Positions 1-10,300 of a stretch of DNA of 64,000 nucleotides are shown here, one piece after another. Location of the stretch: contig OZ022242.1 in NCBI GenBank assembly GCA_963978895.1, forward strand, positions 21,236,129 through 21,300,128, read 5' to 3'. The number at the start of each line of letters is the position of its first letter. Positions within the stretch are counted from its first letter, which is position 1. The notes beneath the pieces were generated by a model, which searched no databases, was not told the origin of the DNA, and worked only from the letters and a program-made list of their open reading frames with translations. Source of the stretch: Erpobdella octoculata (Eukaryota; Annelida; Clitellata; Hirudinida; Erpobdellidae). The translations under genes were made by a program, and so were the position numbers.

Positions 1-34
1 ACGAATGTATTTTTCATAATGTATATCTATTTAG

Positions 35-557
35 GAGTCATTGAGTTCTACACCGAACCTCATTACTCCGCAAAGACAAACCCCGTAGAGTACATTGCAG
101 GTATATTGTGTGGAGCTTTAAAACCCACGCAATACTGCATTATTCTTTTTCTTAATTATATATTAGCATTAGTGTGTCACATACTAAGTTGCGCTATAAT
201 ATACATTTATGCCATCTCGAAATTCGATTTTAACGATATGATTTGCATGGCGTGTGACCATAGCGACACAAAAGGTCAAACGCTGATCATCTCAGCTATA
301 GAATTTGTGGGTACATTTACAGTGGAATGGATAATATTAAAAAAATTCATTGGATGTCGCCATGTGGTTGAATGCTTCTGTGGTGTATCTATCTCAACTC
401 TTCTTCTTGTTTTAGGTAAGAATTTTTCCATTATGCTTGCAAGATTTTTGTTAATGCTTTTATTTAACAACAAATTTCAATTCTTTCCCATTATTCAACA
501 TTTTTAGCAGACTACAACGTCTTGAGAACGAAACACGATTCTTGTAAAAAAAAATAA
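35..557 (+). CDS. Superaquaporin-like (AQP11/12 type) 3' exons, partial
   Basis: Two exons can be read: 35-415 (acceptor ...TATTTAG, donor G|GTAAGA) and 508-557 (acceptor CATTTTTAG), joined in frame and ending in TAA at 555-557. The product is very hydrophobic with about four membrane segments. The order of features (an NP motif in KTNPVEY, a GAL-KP loop, a membrane segment, a Cys-rich loop, then an A-I-E-F-V-G-T-F membrane segment) resembles the first half of AQP11/12-type superaquaporins, whose first NPA box is also degenerate. The second NPA hemipore does not follow: the last exon is a short Lys-rich tail, and an AATAAA (553-558) overlaps the stop. The 5' end lies outside the window. It could be a truncated relative or another four-helix membrane protein. 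The family call is inferred by eye. Confidence 0.4.
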
Positions 558-558
558 A
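553..558 (+). promoter_or_regulatory. Possible polyadenylation signal of the aquaporin-like gene
   Basis: An AATAAA overlaps the stop codon of the preceding two-exon reading frame. It supports a gene end here, although overlap with the stop would imply an extremely short 3' UTR. Confidence 0.3.
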
Positions 559-603
559 TGTTAATATTGTCAAATAGACTTATTCAGAAAAACATTAAAT
601 TGA

Positions 604-846
604 AAACAAGTAAAGGAAAAAACGAGTTTTTCAACACAAACTTTGATTTCAAATACACTCGATTTAGAAATATGAAAGATGTTCGAATTAAGTTTTTTTT
701 AATTGAATCATGTATTGTCATCCAATATAAAACTATGCTGAAAATTTCAGCGTCCTAGCTAGTCAAAAAGTTAACTTTTACTTGCAAGATTTGCGTACAG
801 AGAAAACCACACACACACGAACAGATATTGTAACCTAAATAAAAGT
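604..846 (+). repeat. Interspersed repeat family C, copy 1
   Basis: About 240 bp starting near AACAAGTAAAGGAAAAAACG and ending CTTGCAAGATTTGCGTACAG-AGAAA-(CA)n-GATATTGTAACCTAAATAAAAG. The same sequence recurs at 2461-2705 (inverted) and 36069-36704. The (CA)n stretch always sits at the same place near one end. No coding capacity or terminal repeats are visible, so the class is unknown. It may be a SINE-like or small non-autonomous element. Confidence 0.7.
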
Positions 847-998
847 TTGTAAAAATATAGTTAAGAAGGGAAAAAAGTTAAGAAGGTTTGGACTCCTTCT
901 CCGATCCCCCGGCTCAGGGGGCCAAAAGTGCCTATACATGATCATTGCATAAGTTTTCGAAGCACTGTTTACAGTTGCGTAACAGGCATTACTTGCTA

Positions 999-1026
999 AT
1001 GGACTTCTTAATATTAAGAAGTCCAT
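999..1026. repeat. Perfect 28-bp palindrome
   Basis: Two 14-base arms beginning ATGGACTTCTTAAT meet with no spacer. One of several short perfect palindromes in this window. Confidence 0.85.
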
Positions 1027-1077
1027 GACTTGTTTCCCAGTCTTGCATAGTGTGACCGATTGCGCGTTGGGTTAGTG

Positions 1078-1170
1078 CCAACTGATCCCAGTACAACTGA
1101 TCCCAGGACAACTGATCCCAGTACGACTGATCCCATGGACAATTGATCCCATAGACAACTGATCCCATAA
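1078..1170. repeat. 14-16-bp tandem repeat, ACTGATCCCA unit
   Basis: Six to seven imperfect copies of a unit containing ACTGATCCCA plus a short variable spacer. The inverse complement (GGGATCAGTTGTCC) forms the arrays at 3437-3570 and 3950-4027, so this is a dispersed minisatellite family with copies in both orientations. Confidence 0.8.
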
Positions 1171-1880
1171 GCAACTCATTTTTTGACAATGGTGGTGGTG
1201 ATGATGCTTACGTGGCCAGCTTACGATGGCCGGCTGCATACGACAACGGTGGTGGTGATAATGATACTGGCTACTCCAGTAAGATTAATCAGTGTCTAAT
1301 ATTTATTGTCATTTTTACTCAAGGACATTAATGGAACAGTCTTGAAACGATCGCATCGCTAAGTAGTTTTTGTTTCGTTGGCCAGATGTTTAACTTATAT
1401 CAATTTTTCATAGTGCAACTTGCGTCCGTTTTGCTGAGAGTCACTAAATGAAGCCACGAAAATTAAAACAATAGTTAGTAAACGGAGAACTAATATCTAG
1501 TATAAGCGCACGATACACAGCCGAAATAAAAGTGACAAGTTCGTATTACTTTTCATCATTTCACTCCTTTCTGCGTGAAGTTCATTATAAGAAATGGAAC
1601 CGTGCCAATCGAAGAATAATAGAGTGTTAGCTCATTTCAGAAGTTGTTTTCTTCATTTCCTTATACACTATATATCATCGAGGATATAAATTTATGAAGA
1701 ATAATTCTTATCGGCTTATTTGGGAGTTCATGACTAAGACCATCACTACAGCGTCCAAACATACTCTCTTCAGTTTCTTCATGCTATGCACTAGTGGACA
1801 GCCTGCAAACAGGCCTAATAACTTTTCCAGATGCTCTTTTCCTTTCTGTATGTATCTTTCCTTATCTCACTTTGTTAGCA
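1171..1880. other. Non-coding, no recognised feature
   Basis: GGTGGTGATGATG-type short repeats lie near 1190-1260. The rest is AT-rich sequence with no convincing splice-flanked reading frame, RNA gene or terminal repeat. Confidence 0.5.
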
Positions 1881-1924
1881 TCCTTTTCATACATACATGC
1901 ATGCATGCATGCATACATACATAC

Positions 1925-3291
1925 CAGGGACGTAAATTGGGGGGGGCAGGGGGGGGCATTTGCCCCCCCCTGATTTTCAAAATTTGAATTTTTTTACCTA
2001 GAGTTTACTATATATTTATTTAATTTTAACTTTACTTTACCTAGCGATGATGCAATGCGTATTGGAATCTTTCCGGCGTGTATAGACAATTCGCCCCCCC
2101 TTGATTTCCAAAATTAAATTTTTTTTAGTTAGAGTTTACTATATAATATGTTAATTTTAACTTTACTTAACCTCGTGATGATTCAATGCGTATTGGAGAC
2201 AATTTTATATCTTAGCTCGATGCTAGATTTACCAATAACTGCAGAGTAATAATTTGTGTATCAGTGTTGGTCCAAAGATTAGCTGTTTTCTGTGCCAAAA
2301 TACAATAAGAGAACTCGTGGAATTTTACCCTATTAGTGGTATTAATACAATGTTGATTCCCTCACAGCTGTCTACATCAAAGTTATTATTTATTACACAA
2401 AAATAAAACAAAATTATACCCACCCCATTTTGAACATCTTTTTTACAAATTTTTATTTAGGTTACAATCTCTGTTTGTTTGTGTGTGTGTGTGTGTCTTT
2501 CTCTGTACGCAAATCTTGCAAGTGAAATTTAACCAGCATTTTGACTAGCTAAGAAGTTGAAACTTTCAGCACAGCTTTATATTTGATGAAAATACATGAT
2601 TCAATTAAAAAAAAAAAACTTTGAACATCTTTTGCATTTCTAAATTGAATGTATTTGAAATCAAAGTTTGTGTTGAAAAACTTGTTTTTCCTTTACTTGT
2701 TTTACTAATCCTGTACTTGCCCCTGCAATATGATTAAATCATTCATCCCCCTTATACCCAGTGGCGCGTGGCGAATATAGAATTTTTTGGTGGGGATTTA
2801 CTTCAGAAATTTTTATATTCTCTTCCAGAAAGCTGATAACCGGTAAGGGGTAGTCGTAAGTATTTTTCAAAATTTTTTTCAAAGACTTCTAATTTCTCCT
2901 CCCAAAAAAGCTACGGTCGTCTTCTAAAAACAAGGTATTATACCCAAAAAAATTTCAATTGATACTCTGATGGGGGATGCATTTCCCCCTCTCTGCTTGT
3001 ACCTACGTATTTATATAAATGTAAAAGGTAATGTGTGTGTGAGAGCATTCGTTTATCGCATCCAAGCCGCAGGAGCAATTTTAACAACATTTGGCATGCA
3101 GGTAACTTCATTGATAAAAAAATTTTGAAAAATTAAAAAAAAAATCTGTTATTTCTTTGACGTTTCGTTGGCAAAAACGAAAAAAAACTAAGCACAAAAA
3201 ACCCGGACAACACCGGGTAACCCTGTCAGTAAGCTATATAATGGCGGGAAAATTTTGCCCCCCCCTGGAAAATGCTGAAATTACGTCCCTG
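1925..3291. mobile_element. hAT-like non-autonomous element with CAGGGACGTAA ends
   Basis: The left end reads CAGGGACGTAAATT and the right end is the inverse AATTACGTCCCTG, next to G- and C-rich runs. Both flanks read ATACATAC, which would be an 8-bp target duplication as expected for hAT elements, but the site is an ATAC microsatellite, so the duplication is not independent proof. There is no transposase. A nested copy of repeat family C lies at 2461-2705. Two internal segments near 2000 and 2120 are near-duplicates (TAGAGTTTACTATATA). Confidence 0.65.
2461..2705 (-). repeat. Repeat family C, copy 2 (inverted), nested in the 1925-3291 element
   Basis: Inverse complement of the family C sequence at 604-846: GGTTACAATCTCTG-(TG)n-CTTTCTCTGTACGCAAATCTTGCAAG and so on, to CCTTTACTTGTTTT. 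It interrupts the CAGGGACG element and so is younger than it. Confidence 0.7.
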
Positions 3292-3436
3292 ATACATACA
3301 TACATACATACACACACACATACATACATACATACATACATACATACATTCGTACATACAAACAGAAATCGGAAATTATGTATGTTAATATCAGTTTATT
3401 GATTGCAGAAACAGTGAAATATAAAATGATACAGAT

Positions 3437-4400
3437 ATGGGATCAGTTGTCTATGGGATCAGTAGTCCATGGGATCAGTAGTCCATGGGATCAGTTGTCC
3501 CGGGATCAGTTGTCCCGGGATCAGTAGTCCTGGGATCAGTAGTCCTGGGATCAGTTGTCCTGGGATCAGTTGCGATGATCCCGAACGCAACTGCAATTTG
3601 TCATGTCCATCAGAACATCTTGAATGACGTTGACCTATTTGATTGGCGGCAGAATTCTTTAGTCGGTCAAATAATAGAAAGGCACTGTTCGGGCAGGGCG
3701 GTTTTAAATGAACGTCACATTTTTTTGTTTTTTTTTGTTCCTCTCTCTTTTCTCACACTCTCTCCTCTTTATTTCTCTCGCATTAGGTTTTGTATAAAAA
3801 TTTAGCATACAAAATCTTTGTTTTAAATTGTCTATATAAACGGGAAGGAATGAAAAAGAATAAAGCAATGGGAAACAAGTTTACCTTTATACAAAAACAC
3901 CTGCACGTGGTGCCCATGGTGGGAAACGTGGTTTTTTTATTTTTTTTAGTCCATGGGATCAGTTGTCCGTGGGATCAGTTGTCCCGGGATCAGTAGTCCT
4001 GGGATCAGTTGTCCTGGGATCAGTTGCGATGATCCCGAACGCAACTGCAATTTGTCATGTCCATTAGAACATCTTGAATGACGTTGACCTATTTGATTGG
4101 CGGCAGAATTCTTTAGTCGGTCAAATAATAGAAAGGCACTGTTCGGGCAGGGCGGTTTTAAATGAACGTCACATTTTTTTTGTTTTTTTCTTTTGTTCCT
4201 CTCTCTTTTCTCACACTCTCTCCTCTTTATTTCTCTCGCATTGGGTTTCGTATAAAAATTTAGCATACAAAATCTTTGTTTTAAATTGTCTATATAAACG
4301 GGAAGGAATGAAAAAGAATAAAGTAATGGGAAACAAGTTTACCTTTATACAAAAACATCTGCACGTGGTGCCCATGGTGGGAAACGTGGTTTTTTTTATT
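3437..4400. repeat. GGGATCAGTTGTCC minisatellite plus a 454-bp tandem duplication
   Basis: A run of 14-15-bp GGGATCAGTTGTCC-type units (3437-3570) is followed by a unique block, a second short run of the same units (3950-4027), then a nearly identical copy of the block. CCGAACGCAACTGC occurs at 3581 and again at 4035, giving a period of 454. The two copies differ at few positions, so the duplication is recent. Reading frames across it are short and show no protein features. Confidence 0.85.
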
Positions 4401-4603
4401 TAAAAACTGATCTTAAACTCACCTACGGCAAGGCAAACTTCAGAAAATTTTCTGGAGGTAAAACCCCCATAACCCCGCATAAAAGGATAATGGGGAAAAG
4501 CAGAAAATGACACCTTCAATATTTAACATGAATCGCCAGCCCGGTATGTATGTATGTATGTATGCAGGGGCTTATACAAAATTCTGAGAACAGGGGGCGC
4601 CAT

Positions 4604-5223
4604 GCATTTGCACAAAGAAAGTATGCATTGTGAATCTTCACTTTACTAACTTTTTTCCAGAAGCGTAGCTAGGGGCAGAGGGGGAAGCCGTGCCGGGGGC
4701 CTGTGGCTAGAGGGCCCCAAAAAAAGCACAATATTAGTGGAGGCAAAGGTGTATAAGGTTTTGGAAAAAATTGAGAAAAAACTACCTAGGAATACGTCCC
4801 TCCTCGGCCGTCAGCTATTTTTAGAGAAAAAAGTGTATAAGGTTTTTTAAAAGTTTGGAAAAGTACCTACCATTACCCCAACCGACGATCATCAGCCATT
4901 TCTGGAGACGTAAGTGACTAAGAGAGGAAGACCGAAGACCAGACTTAGGAGGGATTTGTATTAAGTTAGCTGATGAACGGGGATGGAGTAGCAGGTACTT
5001 TTTCTAAAAATTTTCCAAAACAAGCAATTTTGTCTTTAACAATAACTGGAAGGAAGGTAGTCATAGTTCTTTTTCTAATAATTTTGGCGCCCCTTACAAA
5101 AGGCTTTTTGTGCGCCTTCTAAAATGCACCCGGGACGTGTCCCTCCAGCCCCTAGCTACGCATCTGATAAAATGTAAAAGTGAAGATTTACAACACATAC
5201 TTCCTTCGTGCTGTATCCACCTC
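4604..5223. mobile_element. Foldback element with CAGAAGCGTAGCTAGGGGC ends
   Basis: The left boundary has CAGAAGCGTAGCTAGGGGC (4658) and the right the inverse GCCCCTAGCTACGCATCTG (ending 5166). The inverted similarity continues outward (left GTATGCATTGTGAATCTTCAC, right GTGAAGATTTACAACACATAC), so the arms are about 70 bp. The CAGNGGCGTAGC core matches the ends of the hAT-like element at 24736-25614. No transposase is encoded. Confidence 0.6.
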
Positions 5224-6230
5224 CGATCTGACAGACGACTATTTTGGCATCTGTAATGAGACTGCTCTCTATGATGGACAAATCCGTTTCCAACGTTTTG
5301 CAAAGATAGGCTGTATATTTGTTCAAAAACTATGAATGACGACCCTGTAAAAATTATTATAGTTTTTTAGGCGCGTCACATGCACACACAATGCAACAAA
5401 CGACTTATCTTGAACTTTCATAAAAATTGTTTTCCTAGCGATAAACATGTTTGAGGTAAAACTTTTTAGTTATTTAAATATTCTCCACAGGGTTTCCACA
5501 GTGCTTCATCTTTCTCAATCCCATGTGTTCACTAATGAAGATATTTTGTTGCTATCACTTAAATCCCATGCCTGTGCTTTTTGCCAACTGGTTCTGTCCA
5601 ATAATTGGGTCTTTTTTAGGGCACATTATTTTCAATAAAGCATTTTTAAATGAACCTCCAGAGAAATCAAGATCTAATGAAACCTTACTTTCATCTTGAC
5701 TGTGTTTTACGCTATTGTATTAAAAAAATGTAATGATGTTTACCAATCTTTATTAACCGGAATTGACTTGAGAAAATCATCAACCATTGAAAATGTTTAA
5801 TAATAAAAAATTCTTGAGGTATTTTAATTAAGCATAAACCACAAAAATCCTCAACCATCGCCCCGATCACTTTCATACTTTTAATATGATTGAAATAAAT
5901 TCATTATCGTTTGCTGTTTGACTATATTACTATCCAAACAATTATCATTTTTTAGAATTATTTTGCCTATCAAATTGTTTTTCTTATGTTTACTCCATTA
6001 AAAACAAATTGTTTTCAGTCTCAAGTTCAGAAATTAATCAAGGAATATAATTAGGCCAACGTAATCTATTAGACAGTTTTATTATCTAATTTTTTAATTG
6101 TCGCCAGAGAATTAAGTGAGGGTATTTTAGATACAATATTGAAGAATGTAAAGGGGTTATATAAAATGGTTTTATTGGATGATAAACGCTTAACAAGACT
6201 ATAATAAACTTAAAGTCCTGCAATTGAAAC
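5224..6230. other. Non-coding AT-rich stretch, nothing recognised
   Basis: No reading frame with protein-like composition, no tandem array and no clear transposon end is visible. A 27-base palindrome (GTTAAACCATGGA arms around one T) closes the stretch at 6233-6259. Confidence 0.5.
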
Positions 6231-6260
6231 TTGTTAAACCATGGATTCCATGGTTTAACA

Positions 6261-6480
6261 CAGCGTTTCTCAATCTTTTTAGTGCCGCGACCCTTTGAAA
6301 AAATTTGTTACGCCGGCGGCGTCCATTAATAATAAAATATATGGGTTGTTCATCTTTCACTCTGGTTTAATGCATTGTTACAACAATTACTATTGCACTT
6401 AACCTAACAGTCATAATTCTACAATACATTTTAGTTTTTAATAGACAATTTTGATTTTAGAATATTAGCCTATTCTAGGC
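6261..6480 (+). mobile_element. hAT left end fragment (CAGCGTTTCTCAAT...GCCGCGACCC)
   Basis: The start resembles the well-known hAT/SPIN-type terminus in which CAGNGNTTCTCAACC is followed by GCCGCGACCC. No matching right end is found nearby, so it is a truncated or solo end. Confidence 0.5.
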
Positions 6481-7052
6481 ATTCTCAATTACAAATTTAT
6501 ATGTATACTAGCGGGGTTACCCGGCGTTGCCCGGGGTTTTTAGAGGTTTTTCTAATGTTTGTCCCTCTCGCTCCCGTTTCGTTCTCTACTTTCCCGTTTT
6601 CGTCGCGTTCCCGGTCGCTTTTCCGCTCTCGGTCGTTTTCCAGCTCCCGGTCGCTTTCCCGCTCAGAAGTTTTGTTATCGATTTTCTCTCTTGCTCGCGT
6701 TTCCTTCCAAGCTTGCTCTCCCGATTCCAGTCGCTTTCCGCGTTCCCGGTCGCTTTCCCGTTCCCGGTCGCTTTCCCGTTCCCGGTCGCTTTCCCGTTCC
6801 CGGTGGCTTTTCCGTTCCCGGTCGCTTTCCCGTTCCCGGTGGCTTTTCCGTTCCCGGTCGCTTTCCCGTTCCCGGTCGCTTTCCCGTTCCCGCTCACGCT
6901 TGCTCTCCCGTTCCCGGTCATGCTTGCTCTCCCATTCCCGGTCACGGTTGCTCTCCCGTTCACGCTCATTTTTTCTTTTCCATTCTTTCTTAACTTCTGT
7001 TAGCCTATAAAACGTAAAATAGATTTGCTAAGACTATATATATATATATATA

Positions 7053-8481
7053 CTAGCAGTGCCCGTTGCGGCTTCGCTCGCATGAAATTAGAGAGTTTGA
7101 ACCGTGCATCCATAGTAGAGATCAATTTTTTAGGTCTCGGCTCGGCCCGTCGACAACTTAGCCCAGCCCGTTTTAAAAACCCAAACTCCTTGCCCGGCAC
7201 AGCCCGTCTGAATTAGGCCCGGCCCATTCTTACAGGCTTAGAAGTTCTATATACTTGATGAAAAACTTCGTCCCGTCCCACCTTGACTTCAGGTTTGGCC
7301 CGGCCCAACTGAAGACCCTAAAATCTCTATATACTTGGTGAAAAACCTCGGCCCGTTCCACTTTGATTTAAGGTTTGGCCTGACCCGTGTGAAGACTCTA
7401 AAATAACGGCTTGGCCCGGCCGGTGATAAACTGAACTTAGCTACTTTTAACCGGCACAAAACTTCAAAATACTAATTTTTACATTTGTAGCACTTACAGT
7501 TTTTGAGTAGCAGTTATTTTGAAATCAAATAACCCTTTTTTCCACCCCACATTTGATGTCCTGGAAACCAAATTTTTAAAAAAATGTTGAAACACTTATA
7601 TCATAATTTTTTGAGTAAATACTAAATACTAATTTTGACATCTGTAGCATTCACAGTTTTTGAGTAGCAGTTACTTTAAAAACCAAAGAAACTTTTTTCC
7701 ACCCCACATTTGAGGTCCTGAAAACCAAAATTTCAAAAAATGGTGAAACACATATATCCTTATTTTTAGAGTAGAAACTAAATACTAATTTTTACTTTTG
7801 TAGCATTAACAGTTTTTGAGTAGAAGCTACTTTAAAAACCAAATAACCCAATTTTCCAACCCACATTTGAGGTCCGGGAAACCAAATTTGTATAAAATGG
7901 TGAAACACGTATATCTTTATTTTTAGAAAAGAAACTAAATAATAATTTTTACATCTGTGGTATTTACTGTTTTTGAGTAGCAGTTACTATAAAAGACAAT
8001 TAGCCTTATTTTCCACCCCACATTTGAAGTCCTGGAAACCAAATTTTCAAAAAATGCTAAAACACGTATTTCATTATTTTTGGAGTAGAAACTAAATACT
8101 AATTTTTACTCCTGTAGCATTAACAGTTTTTGAGTAGAAGCTACTTTAAAAACCAAATAACCCAATTTTCCAACCCACATTTGAGGTCCGGGAAACCGAA
8201 TTTTCAAAAAATGGTGAAACACGTATCTTTTTATTTTTCAAAAAGAATCTATATACCAAATTTCAGAAAAAAATTTTAGAAAAAATTTTTAGAAAAAAGT
8301 TTGTTTTCCAGTTTTTTCCCCTCAGGAGCAAAATTTTCAAAAATCCTTTCTTAGCGGATGTTTACGCTATAAAAGTAATATAAGTTCCAAATTTCACGTT
8401 CCTAGGATGAGGCGTTTGAGCTCGGCGTTGATTATGAGTCAGTCATCTGTCAGTCAGGACATGTTCTTTTATATATATAGA
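7053..8481 (-). mobile_element. Family A Helitron-like element, copy A1, nested in B/E copy 1
   Basis: On the minus strand it starts TCTATATATATAAAAGAACA, runs through short GACT repeats, and ends GCGAAGCCGC-AACGGGCACTGCTAG. The TC start, CTAG end, a short stem just before the end and the AT insertion site are Helitron hallmarks. The interior is a set of about 155-bp tandem repeats (GAGTAGCAGTTACTTTAAA, TTTGAGGTCC). It splits the sequence that is continuous in B/E copy 3 (CTAAGACTATATATATATGAATG). Non-coding. Confidence 0.75.
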
Positions 8482-8845
8482 TATGAATGTTTGTGGGTTA
8501 GTTTGTCTATTATAGAAACGGGAAAGCGACCCGGAACGGACAGCGAGCGGGAACGGAAAAGCAAGCGTGAGCGGGAATGGGAGAGCAAACGTGAGCGGGA
8601 AAGCGACCGGGAGTGGTAAAGCGACCGGGAGCGGGAAAACGACCGAAAACGGGAAAGCGAACGGGAGTGGGAAAGCAGGTGGGAAAGGAAACGGGAGAGA
8701 AAGAGACAAACATTAGAAAAACCTCTAAAAAACCCGGGCAACGCCGGGTATCTCCGCTAGTACATACATAAACACACACACAGACACACATACATGCACA
8801 TACACATACATACATACACACATACATACGCACATACATATATAT

Positions 8846-9038
8846 ATAGTTCCCGCTCGCTCACCCGCTCCGCTCCGCTCATTTTGTGACGGATTTCAAA
8901 TTTTTTTTTTATTTGACTTTCCCCTTGACTCTCAAGGTTGTGTGAAAATTTCATTACGATCGGATGAATGGTGTAGCAATGCCTAAAGGACATTAACATA
9001 CATAAATAAATACAAACATTCATTTTTATATATATAGA
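8846..9038 (-). repeat. E segment of the composite Helitron-like element
   Basis: A 190-bp block, GTTCCCGCTCGCTCACCCGC to CAAACATTCATTTTTATATA, repeated at 28233-28470, 37731-37928, 46871-47067 and 47757-47900. It forms the 5' terminus (minus-strand reading) of every composite copy. Confidence 0.75.
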
Positions 9039-9250
9039 TTATAAATTGTATATAATAATTATAACTTAACTTTTTATCAAGCAAATAAAGCATATTTTTC
9101 CCACAATTTTTTTTTACAATTTAGAAGCAAATGAGATTGATCATTTTTAATTTAAAAATTGATTGCTGCAGCTCCAAAATAGAATTGCTAAATTGTTCGT
9201 GAGAAGCCTGTGCTTGCTTTTTTTTTCACCAAGTCAGAAATTCTGGAGGG

Positions 9251-10300
9251 TCTTTCAGGGGCGTCATTTGGGAGGCAGGAGGGCGATTGCCTTCCCAAGG
9301 ATTTTTGAAAGAGACATTTTTAGGTAAAAAGTAAATGTCTTAGAATTTTTCAGGTTGGAGGGAAAAATCCGCTGCCTTATCCAGCTATGAACTTGTACAA
9401 AGGTTAACAGGTTTACAAAGTTCGAAAAAGTAGGTACATATCTTAGAATTTTGGGTGGGGGGCAAAACATGCTGCTTCATCCAGTTATGTACTGATGTAA
9501 TGGACGAAATATCTTCTAGGGGGGCTTCGCAACTAGAAGATATTTTGCCCGTAGTTGATAGCCTGTCCACGATAGGAAGTATTTCTTACATACTCTTTAG
9601 TTTTACAACACATGATGTAAAGGACTACAAACAATAATAAAAAGGTAATTTGCTTAACCAGTTAAGGGCATAGCGATCAGTGTTCAACCACTCTTGCCAG
9701 ATTTGGAGATAAAACACCTTTGGCTTTATGTATAAACAGGGACGGCGCCGGGAATTTCATTATGGAGGTCCAGAAGTTACAAGGGCAAGTTGAAAAACAC
9801 ACACATACATGAAATGATTTTATAATTTTACTGAATGTACCTTTCTTTATCTGCTAATATTCACAAACCGTCCAGGACCATTAAAAGATGGAAAAAGGTT
9901 ATAACCTTTTTCCATCCATTTTTTTTAAGGTATACCTTGAGGTCGTTGTAATTACTAGTTTAAACAAAAACTAAAATTTATTTAATTAAAACAAAATTGA
10001 AATAATCACCATTAAAGTACTTACACTGTAAACAAAAATCATTGAATCAATCATTATTAAGCCATACAAAAATTACTATAATGCCGTTGAACTCCATGCA
10101 TCAAAAAGTTATGGGCTTATTACAGTTTGATGGAATCAAATTTTTCAACAACTATTAAAATTTTTACAGAATCAAGTGTACATTTTTCAGTCAAAATAAC
10201 CACGATGTCTTCGAATATGTTAGATAGAGCCTCTGACTGCCAACATTTTTAAATCAACTTTACTTTAAGCTCGGTCACATGAGCCTGACGTTACAAGTGA
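9251..10300. other. Non-coding, transposon-end scraps
   Basis: CAGGGGCGTCATTT at 9257 and CAGGGACGGCGCC at 9738 look like hAT-type left ends with no recognisable partners. A perfect 30-bp palindrome (GATGGAAAAAGGTTA arms) lies at 9887-9916. Nothing in the stretch codes. Confidence 0.4.

Larger units (their letters stand above)
6508..9038 (-). mobile_element. Composite Helitron-like element, family B/E copy 1
   Basis: Read on the minus strand it starts TCTATATATATAAAAATGAA (9038 downwards) and ends with a hairpin (CCCGG...CCGGG) followed by CCCCGCTAG at 6508. It sits between A and T, as Helitrons do. Inside it carries a second, inverted copy of its own hairpin-CTAG end (to 8760), two mirrored 18-bp VNTR arms (about 6590-6965 and 8520-8700), a linker rich in ACAT/CACA, and the E end (about 8849-9038). 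A family A element (7053-8481) is inserted at the TATATA centre between the arms. No Rep/helicase is present. Confidence 0.7.
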
